From NCBI RefSeq assembly GCF_039541115.1, contig NZ_BAABFP010000008.1, positions 434,001 to 498,000 on the forward strand: a DNA stretch of 64,000 bases, read 5' to 3'. Shown here piece after piece: positions 31,578 to 38,080 of this stretch (the first letter of the stretch is position 1; each line of letters opens with the position of its first letter). The notes under the pieces are model-generated. The model ran no database searches. It saw only the letters and a program-made list of their open reading frames with translations, and was not told where the DNA came from. The translations under genes were made by a program, and so were the position numbers. The stretch is from Angustibacter luteus. Its GTDB lineage: Bacteria; Actinomycetota; Actinomycetes; Actinomycetales; Angustibacteraceae.

Positions 31578-33743
31578 GTGACGACTCCCCCGCAGGCTCG
31601 CCAGCAGCCGCACGAGCACACCGAGCACGGCGTTCGCCGCCCGGACCCGTACCACTGGATGCGCAGGCTGGACGCCCCCGACCTGCTCGCCCACCTCGAG
31701 GCCGAGCGCGACTGGTACCGATCGGCTACCGGACATCTGGTCTCCCTCGTGGAGGCGTTGCGTTCGGAGATGCTGGAGCGGGTCCCTGCTACTGACCCAT
31801 CGGTCAGTTGGAGGTATCGAGGGTCTTCCTACTACACGCTGCTCCCGGCCGGAAGGGAGTACCGGCAACTGTTGCGCGATTTCAACACCTCGGACGCAGG
31901 ATCGGTGCTGAAATCGTGGCCGAACGGCGTCGAGGCAGACGAACACGGACGCCGCAGCGAGGTGCTGCTGGACGCCAACCTGCTGGCCGACCAGGCGGGC
32001 ACCGGCTACGTGGAGCTGGGCCTGACCCTGGTCAGCCCGGACGGGCGACTGCTGGCGTACTCGGTGGACACCGACGGCGACGAGGTCTACCGGCTGCACT
32101 TCCGCGACCTGAGCACCGGCGAGGACCTGGCCGATGAGGTGCCGCGCTCGTACTACGGCGGCGCGTGGAGCGCCGACTCGAACGCCTTCCTCTACACCGT
32201 GCACGACGAGGCGTACCGGCCGTACGAGGTGCGCCGGCACGTGATCGGCACGCCGACCGAGCAGGACACGGTCGTCCAGGCCGAGCCGGACCAACGCTTC
32301 GAGATCAACGTGCGGACCAGCCGCAGCGGCCGGCTCGTCGTGCTCTGGTCGGCCAGCCGGGACACCAGTGAGGTCTGGGTGCTGGACGCCGCCGCCACCG
32401 ATGCCGCCCCCCGCTCGGTCGGCGGTCGCCGTCCGGGCGTCGAGTACCACGCCGAGCACGCCGTGCTGCCCGACGGCGAGGCGCTGCTGCTGGTCACCAA
32501 CGACGCCGCGACCGAGTTCCGGCTGGCCCGGTGCCCGCTGCCGCTCGAGCACGACCAGGACCACGGCGCCTGGCTCCCGCTGGTCGACGAGAACCCGGCC
32601 GAGCGGCTCGAGCGGGTGGACGCGTTCGCCGGCCACGTCGTGCTCAGCCTGCGCACGCAGGGCGAGCACCGGCTGCGGGTGCTGCCGGTCGACGGGCTCG
32701 GCCGGGTCGACGCCCAGCCGGCCTTCGACATCCGTCCGGACTTCGCCGCGGGAACCGTCACCCTTGGCCACAACCAGGAGTTCGCGGCCGGTGCCGTCAC
32801 CGTGGTCGACCAGGCCTACACGCAGCCACCCGTCTGGTCGGACGTCGACCTGGTCACCGGGGCGCGCACGCCGCGGCACCGGCAGCAAGCTCCTGGCCAC
32901 GACCCCGACCGGTACGTGGCCGAGACGCGCACGTTCCCCGGGGAGGACGGCACCGCCGTCCCGGTGACGATCGTGCGGCACCGCGACACCCCGCTGGACG
33001 GCACCGCCCCGGCGTTGCTGTACGCCTACGGCGCCTACGAGTACTCGTTCGAGCCGGACTGGGACCCGGCCCTGCCGAGCCTGCTGGACCGCGGCGTGGT
33101 CTTCGCGCACGCGCACGTGCGCGGCGGCGGCGAGGGCGGTCGGCGCTGGTGGCTGGACGGCCGGCTCGGTCACAAGCAGCACACGTTCGACGACCACCTG
33201 GCGGTGGCCGACGGCCTGGCCGGGCTGGTGGACGGCGACCGGCTGGCCTCGCGGGGACTGAGCGCCGGCGGCCTGCTGCAGGGCGCGGTGTTCAGCCAGC
33301 GCCCCGAGCGCTGGCGGGCGGTGGTGGCCGAGGTGCCGTTCGTGGACGTCGTCACGACGATGTTCGACGCCGACGTCCCGCTGACCATCAACGAGTGGGA
33401 CGAGTGGGGCGACCCCCGGGTGAGGGAGCAGTTCGACTGGCTGCTCGCCTACTCCCCCTACGACAACCTGCCGGCCGCAGGCAACCGGCCGGACCTGCTG
33501 GTGACCGGTGCGCTGCACGACCCCCGCGTCATGGTCAGCGAGCCGGCCAAGTGGGTGGCGGCACTGCGCGAGAGCGATCCGCAGTGGTCGCCGCGCTGCC
33601 TGTTCCGCTGCGAGACCGGGGCGGGTGCGCACGCCGGCCCGTCGGGGCGGTTCGCGCACCTGGCGTACGAGGCGGAGGTCTACGCCTGGGTGCTCGATCG
33701 GCTGCGAGTTACTGACGCGCCGGTCAGTAGCCGTCTAGGCTGA
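31578..33743 (+). CDS. ptrB: Oligopeptidase B-type S9A serine peptidase
   Basis: 721 residues. An N-terminal RRPDPYHWMRRLDAPDLLAHLEAERDWYRS, a seven-bladed propeller (about residues 80-400) and a C-terminal alpha/beta hydrolase. Catalytic Ser in SRGLSAGGLLQGAVF, Asp in LHDPRVMVSEPAKWV, His in GAGAHAGPSGR. LTINEWDEWGDP matches oligopeptidase B. The family cuts short peptides, usually after basic residues, in the cytosol. GTG 31578 has TACGGT (31565-31570) 7 nt upstream, so it is probably leaderless. Codons about 72-77 contain operator site C. Likely hydrolyses what the ABC system imports. Confidence 0.88.
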   Translation: MTTPPQARQQPHEHTEHGVRRPDPYHWMRRLDAPDLLAHLEAERDWYRSATGHLVSLVEALRSEMLERVPATDPSVSWRYRGSSYYTLLPAGREYRQLLRDFNTSDAGSVLKSWPNGVEADEHGRRSEVLLDANLLADQAGTGYVELGLTLVSPDGRLLAYSVDTDGDEVYRLHFRDLSTGEDLADEVPRSYYGGAWSADSNAFLYTVHDEAYRPYEVRRHVIGTPTEQDTVVQAEPDQRFEINVRTSRSGRLVVLWSASRDTSEVWVLDAAATDAAPRSVGGRRPGVEYHAEHAVLPDGEALLLVTNDAATEFRLARCPLPLEHDQDHGAWLPLVDENPAERLERVDAFAGHVVLSLRTQGEHRLRVLPVDGLGRVDAQPAFDIRPDFAAGTVTLGHNQEFAAGAVTVVDQAYTQPPVWSDVDLVTGARTPRHRQQAPGHDPDRYVAETRTFPGEDGTAVPVTIVRHRDTPLDGTAPALLYAYGAYEYSFEPDWDPALPSLLDRGVVFAHAHVRGGGEGGRRWWLDGRLGHKQHTFDDHLAVADGLAGLVDGDRLASRGLSAGGLLQGAVFSQRPERWRAVVAEVPFVDVVTTMFDADVPLTINEWDEWGDPRVREQFDWLLAYSPYDNLPAAGNRPDLLVTGALHDPRVMVSEPAKWVAALRESDPQWSPRCLFRCETGAGAHAGPSGRFAHLAYEAEVYAWVLDRLRVTDAPVSSRLG
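31790..31809. promoter_or_regulatory. Island operator site C, inside ptrB
   Basis: TACTGACCCATCGGTCAGTT: seven-base arm TACTGAC and six-base arm GTCAGT around a CCATCG centre. It lies within the ptrB coding region, about 230 nt upstream of the divergent importer operon's start. The surrounding 100 bp are visibly less GC-rich than the rest of ptrB, as expected where a promoter is embedded. Confidence 0.65.
33710..33741 (+). promoter_or_regulatory. Island operator site D and gcvT-like promoter
   Basis: TACTGACGCGCCGGTCAGTA (33710-33729) has perfect 7-bp arms. It overlaps a -35-like CTGACG (33712-33717). TAGGCT at 33736-33741 is the -10, 18 nt away and 6 nt before the GTG at 33748. The site starts inside the 3' end of ptrB. 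Binding here would block polymerase, so the regulator is probably a repressor. Confidence 0.75.
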
Positions 33744-33747
33744 CCCG

Positions 33748-34965
33748 GTGATCCGGACCACGCCGTTCCATCCGCGGCTCAGCGAGCTGAACACGCAGGG
33801 CCTGTACACCCACTGGCAGGGATACCTGTCCGCGCTGCGCTACTCGCACGCGCCCAAGCACGAGTACTTCGCGGTGCGCAACGGCGTGGGTCTGTTCGAC
33901 ACGTCGCCGCTGTTCAAGTACCGCGTCTACGGACCGGACGCCGAACGGTTCCTGGCCGGCGTCCTGGTGCGCGACATCCGCACCTGTCGCCCCGGGCGCG
34001 CGCAGTACACCCTGTGGTGCGACGAGCGTGGTTTCGTGATGGACGACGGCGTCGTCTTCCGGCACTCCGACGACGACTTCCTGCTCACCACCGCGCGCGC
34101 CAGCCTGGGCTGGTTCCAGGACCTCGCCGGGCGGATGCAGGTCGCGTTCGAGGACGTCTCCGACGCGTACGGCGTGCTGGCCATCCAGGGGCCGCGCTCG
34201 CGCGCCGCCCTGCGCGACCTGCTGCCCGCGGTCGACGAGCTGCCGTTCATGGGCCACGCACCGGGCAAGGTCGGCTCGGCCCCGGTCACCGTGTCCCGCA
34301 CCGGGTACACCGGCGACCTCGGCTTCGAGATCACCGTGGACTCGGGCGACGCCCTCGAGGTGCTGGACGCGGTGCTGGACGCCGGTCGCGCGCACAGCCT
34401 GCGTCCCTACGGCGAGGAGGCCATGGGGATGCTGCGGATCGAGGCCGGGCTGCCGCTGGTCGACGTCGAGTGGCACAACAGCCGGCTCGCGTTCACCGAC
34501 CACGAGCGGGTCACCCCGACCGAGCTCGGCATGGGCTGGATGCTGCGCGGTCTCCTGGACGACGACCGCGCCTTCGTCGGCGGCGCCGCGATCCGCGGCG
34601 AGCTGCGCGAGCGCTCGTCGCGCTGGGCCGCCGTCTCGATCGTCGTCGACTGGCAGGAGTGGGACCGGCTGTTCCGGGACGCCGGGCTGCTGCCCACCAA
34701 GGACGAGAACCCGCTGCCCTACGAGTCGATGCTGTACGACGAGGACGGAGCCCAGGTCGGCTACGTCACGAGCTTCATGTACTCGCCGGTCCTGCAGCGC
34801 CACATCGGGCTGGCCCGGGTCCGGCCGGCGCTGGCCCCCACCGCCGACGGCCTCGGCCCGGTGGTCCGGATGGAGCTCGCCATCCAGCACCACAACACCA
34901 CCGTGGCCGCACGCACGGCCCGGTACGCCCTGTTCAACCCCGCGAGGAAGACGGCCAAGCCATGA
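33748..34965 (+). CDS. GcvT/DmdA-like aminomethyltransferase family protein
   Basis: 405-residue tetrahydrofolate-dependent methyl/methylene transferase fold. EYFAVRNGVGLFDTSPLFKYRVYGPDAERFL, YTLWCDERGFVMDDGVVFR, LAIQGPRSR, VSRTGYTGDLGFEI and GEEAMGMLRIEAGLPLVDVEW are the ordered GcvT landmarks. GYTGDLGFE and the Glu in RIEAG shape the folate site. In dimethylglycine and sarcosine enzymes such domains capture the formaldehyde unit on THF. Probably leaderless from the site D promoter. Overlaps the FAD gene by ATGA, pointing to a joint enzyme. Confidence 0.85.
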   Translation: MIRTTPFHPRLSELNTQGLYTHWQGYLSALRYSHAPKHEYFAVRNGVGLFDTSPLFKYRVYGPDAERFLAGVLVRDIRTCRPGRAQYTLWCDERGFVMDDGVVFRHSDDDFLLTTARASLGWFQDLAGRMQVAFEDVSDAYGVLAIQGPRSRAALRDLLPAVDELPFMGHAPGKVGSAPVTVSRTGYTGDLGFEITVDSGDALEVLDAVLDAGRAHSLRPYGEEAMGMLRIEAGLPLVDVEWHNSRLAFTDHERVTPTELGMGWMLRGLLDDDRAFVGGAAIRGELRERSSRWAAVSIVVDWQEWDRLFRDAGLLPTKDENPLPYESMLYDEDGAQVGYVTSFMYSPVLQRHIGLARVRPALAPTADGLGPVVRMELAIQHHNTTVAARTARYALFNPARKTAKP

Positions 34966-36554
34966 CGACCGACAGCTCGACGTACGACGCGATCGTGGTC
35001 GGCGGCGGCCACAACGGCCTGGTGAACGCGGGCTACCTCGCCAAGGCGGGGCTGCGCACGCTGGTGCTGGAGAAGCGCCACCTGGTCGGCGGCGCGGCGA
35101 TCACGGAGGAGCTCGTACCGGGCTTCTCGTTCACCACGTTCTCCTACGCGCTCAGCCTGCTGCGACCCGAGATCATCCAGGAGCTCGACCTCGTCCAGCA
35201 CGGCTTCATGCCGCTGATGATGCCGTCGTCCTTCCACCCCACCGGGGACGGCGACTACCTGCTGTTCGGCGACGACCACGGCCAGAACATCCAGGAGATC
35301 CGCCGGCACTCCCCGCACGACGCGGACGCCTACGACCGGTACCACCACGACCTCGACCGGGTCGTCCAGGCCGTGCGGCCGCTGTTCGACAACCCGCCGC
35401 CGAACGTGTTCGGCAAGGACCCCGAGGACCAGGCCGACGTCGCCTGGCTCCTCGACCACCTCGGCGGCATCGAGCAGAAGGTCATGCACGACGTCGTCCG
35501 GCTCGTCACCGGCAGCGCCGCGGACTGGCTGGAGAACTACTTCACCCACGAGGCCGTGAAGGGATACCACGCGTCGTCCAGCGTGATCGGCTCGAAGGTC
35601 GGGCCGATGTCACCCGGGTCCGGGCTGGTCCTGCTGTTCCACAAGATGGGCGAGCACGACGGCAGCCTCGGGTCCTGGGCCTTCCACAAGGGCGGCAACG
35701 GCGGCTTCACCCAGGTGCTGGCCCGGGCCGCCGAGTCCTTCGGGGCCGAGATCCGTTTGGGCGCACCGGTCACGGCCGTGCTGACCCACGAGGGCCGCAC
35801 CGTCGGCGTCGCCCTCGAGGACGGCACCGAGCTGCGCGCCCCGATCGTGGTCAGCGCGCTCGACCCGCGCCGCACGTTCCTCGACCTGGTGAACCCGCGC
35901 GAGCTGCCCGCGGACCTGGTGGAGAACGTCGAGCGGATGAAGTTCCGCGGCGTCTCGGCCAAGGTCAACTTCGCGCTCGACGGGCTGCCGGTCTTCCCGG
36001 CGCTGCCCGACTCGGTCGACCAGTACGGCGGCTTCCTGAACATCGGGCCGACCATCGAGTACGTCGAGAAGGCCTTCGACGCCGCCAAGTACGGCTGGTA
36101 CAGCGAGCGGCCCTACATCGACGCCGCGATCCAGTCCGTCGTCGACCCGGACATGGCACCGCCCGGCAAGCACGTCATGTCGTGCTTCGTGCAGTACGCG
36201 CCCTACGAGCTCAAGGGCAGCGACTGGGACACCGAGCGGGAGAGCTTCGGCGACAAGGCGCAGGCGGTGCTCGAGTCGCACTTCCCCGGCTTCGGCGACC
36301 TGGTGCTGCACCGCGAGGTCGTCACCCCGCTGGACATCGAGCGGGTCACCGGCCTGACCGAGGGCAACATCTTCGCCGGCGAGTTCCTGGCGCCGCAGAT
36401 GTACTTCTTCCGTCCCGCGCCGGGCTGGAGCCAGTACCGCACGCCCATCGAGGGCTACTACCAGTGCGGGTCCGGCACCCACCCCGGCGGCTGCGTGATC
36501 GGCGCTCCCGGAAAGCTGGCCAGCCAGCGGATCCTGCGCGACCTGCGCGGCTAG
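34962..36554 (+). CDS. NAD(P)/FAD-dependent oxidoreductase, PYROXD2/phytoene-desaturase-like
   Basis: 530 residues. The FAD Rossmann motif is IVVGGGHNGLVNAGYLAKAGLRTLVLEKRHLVGGAAITEE. The C-terminal FAD contact is YYQCGSGTHPGGCVIGAPGKLASQRILRDL. GSWAFHKGGNGGFTQVLARAAESFGAEIRLGAPV is typical of the CrtI/PYROXD2 superfamily. Members oxidise or isomerise C-C or C-N bonds, and the substrate is open. Translationally coupled to the GcvT-like gene and so in the operator D transcription unit. It converges on an ABC ATPase gene 13 bp beyond. Confidence 0.87.
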   Translation: MTTDSSTYDAIVVGGGHNGLVNAGYLAKAGLRTLVLEKRHLVGGAAITEELVPGFSFTTFSYALSLLRPEIIQELDLVQHGFMPLMMPSSFHPTGDGDYLLFGDDHGQNIQEIRRHSPHDADAYDRYHHDLDRVVQAVRPLFDNPPPNVFGKDPEDQADVAWLLDHLGGIEQKVMHDVVRLVTGSAADWLENYFTHEAVKGYHASSSVIGSKVGPMSPGSGLVLLFHKMGEHDGSLGSWAFHKGGNGGFTQVLARAAESFGAEIRLGAPVTAVLTHEGRTVGVALEDGTELRAPIVVSALDPRRTFLDLVNPRELPADLVENVERMKFRGVSAKVNFALDGLPVFPALPDSVDQYGGFLNIGPTIEYVEKAFDAAKYGWYSERPYIDAAIQSVVDPDMAPPGKHVMSCFVQYAPYELKGSDWDTERESFGDKAQAVLESHFPGFGDLVLHREVVTPLDIERVTGLTEGNIFAGEFLAPQMYFFRPAPGWSQYRTPIEGYYQCGSGTHPGGCVIGAPGKLASQRILRDLRG

Positions 36555-36567
36555 GTCTGCGCCACGA

Positions 36568-37233
36568 TCAGTCCGGGACGACGCGGCCAGCGGCCAGCGT
36601 GACCACCCGGTCGGCGGCGCCGATGATCCGCTCGTCGTGGGTGGCGGCCAGCACGGCGACACCGTGCCGCCGGGCGACGTCCAGCGCGGCGCCGATCAGC
36701 GCCACGTGCTCGTCGTCCTGGTGACCGGTCGGCTCGTCCAGGACGGCCAGCGCCGGTCGCAGCACCAGCGCGCGAGCCAGTGCCGTGCGCTGCTGCTCGC
36801 CCAGCGACGTCTGGGTGGCTCGTCGGTCGCGGAAGGCGGTCAGGTCCAGCGCCGCGAACAGGTCCTCGACCAGCGCGCCGTCGACCGTGTCGTCGGCTCC
36901 GCGCAGCCGGCTCGGCAGCAGCACGTTCTGCTCGACCGTCAGCTCCTCGACGAGCCCGAGCCGTTGCGGCAGCAGGGAGACGAGCGCCCAGTCGTCGACG
37001 TCGTGCGCGTCCGTGCCGCCCACCGTGATCCGGCCGGACGTCGGGCGTCCGAGGCCCGCCACCAGGTGGCACAGGGTCGTCTTGCCCGAACCCGATCGGC
37101 CGACCAGTGCCAGCACCTCACCGGCGGACAGCTGCACCGAGACGTCCTGCAGCACCCGCGCCGAGCCGCCGAGCACGTGGCCCACGTCCTCGACCACCAG
37201 CACCGGCTCGGGACCCGTCGACTCAGTCGTCAT
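36568..37233 (-). CDS. ABC transporter ATPase of an FtsX-type exporter (1)
   Basis: 221-residue LolD/MacB-like ATPase. Walker A GRSGSGKTT, signature SLGEQQRTALARAL (first residues deviate from LSGGQ), Walker B LAVLDEPTGHQDD, H-loop AATHD. Start ATG at 37233. Third gene after the FtsX permease and the second ATPase, overlapping the latter by 11 bp. Probably forms a heterodimer with it. Confidence 0.88.
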   Translation of the reverse strand: MTTESTGPEPVLVVEDVGHVLGGSARVLQDVSVQLSAGEVLALVGRSGSGKTTLCHLVAGLGRPTSGRITVGGTDAHDVDDWALVSLLPQRLGLVEELTVEQNVLLPSRLRGADDTVDGALVEDLFAALDLTAFRDRRATQTSLGEQQRTALARALVLRPALAVLDEPTGHQDDEHVALIGAALDVARRHGVAVLAATHDERIIGAADRVVTLAAGRVVPD

Positions 37234-38080
37234 CGGGGACCTCCGGTGGCAGCAGGTGCACGCCCTGCTCATCGACCACGATGCGCGCGCGGGCCTGCGG
37301 GAACAGCGTCATCGCCTGCGCCGGCAGCTGCACCCGCCCCGTCGAGTCGATGCTGGCGAGGGCGTCGCTGCCCCGACGGGTCTCGGTGGACAGCACCCCG
37401 TGCCGCAGGTGCAGCACCCGGTCCGCGGCGTCGACAGCCCGGTGGTCGTGGGTCGCGAACACGACGGCGGACGTCGCGGCCGCTCGGCGCAGCTCGGCCA
37501 GCACCAGCTCGGACGAGCTGTCGTCCAGCTCGGCGGTCGGCTCGTCGGCGACCACCAGCGACGGCGTCCCGATGAGTGCCATCGCGAGCGCCAGGCGCTG
37601 CTGCTCCCCGCCGGACAGCTCAGCCGGGCGGGCGTCGCGGCGGGCCGCCAGGCCGAGCCGGTCGAGCAGCTCGAGCCCGGACTCCGCTGCGGCGGAACGG
37701 ATCTGGGCGGCGTGCCGGAGGTGCTCGGCAGCCGTCAGGTGCTCGTACAGGCTGTGCGTGGGGCGCTGGGCCAGCCAGGCGACGTCCCGCCGGCGGAGCT
37801 GTCGCAGCTGGCGGCGGCCCAAGCCGTCGGTCAGCCGACCCTCGAGCCAGAGCTCGCCGCCGCTCTGCCGGTCGCGCAGGGCGAGCACGCCGAGCAGGCT
37901 GGACTTGCCGCTGCCGGAGGGTCCGGTCACGGCGGTGGCCGTGCCGCGACGGAACACCGCCTCGACGCCGCGCAGGGCGTGGGTCTCACCGGTGGCGGAC
38001 GGGTAGATCCGGACCAGCCGGGCGCAGCGCGCGACCTCCTCACTCGGCTGCAGGTCGTTCCGCATCGCGTCATTCGGCAT
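37223..38080 (-). CDS. ABC transporter ATPase of an FtsX-type exporter (2)
   Basis: 285 residues. Walker A GPSGSGKSS, signature LSGGEQQRLALAMAL, Walker B SLVVADEPTAELDD, H-loop FATHD. After the ATPase core a tail of about 60 residues contains STGRVQLPAQAMTLFPQARARIVVDEQGVHLLPPE, a small extra domain absent from ATPase 1. The ATG at 38080 overlaps the permease stop by 11 bp, and ATG 38065 is an alternative. The unequal pair suggests a heteromeric motor. Confidence 0.88.
   Translation of the reverse strand: MPNDAMRNDLQPSEEVARCARLVRIYPSATGETHALRGVEAVFRRGTATAVTGPSGSGKSSLLGVLALRDRQSGGELWLEGRLTDGLGRRQLRQLRRRDVAWLAQRPTHSLYEHLTAAEHLRHAAQIRSAAAESGLELLDRLGLAARRDARPAELSGGEQQRLALAMALIGTPSLVVADEPTAELDDSSSELVLAELRRAAATSAVVFATHDHRAVDAADRVLHLRHGVLSTETRRGSDALASIDSTGRVQLPAQAMTLFPQARARIVVDEQGVHLLPPEVPDDD

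Noticed and set aside
31614-33659. Upstream extension of the substrate-binding protein frame through ptrB
   Set aside because: No homology or signal peptide in the extension. ptrB on the other strand carries conserved residues along all of it.
17346-36554. Island as a recently acquired mobile element
   Set aside because: No integrase, transposase, tRNA or flanking direct repeats, and base composition matches the surroundings except for the short ptrB stretch.
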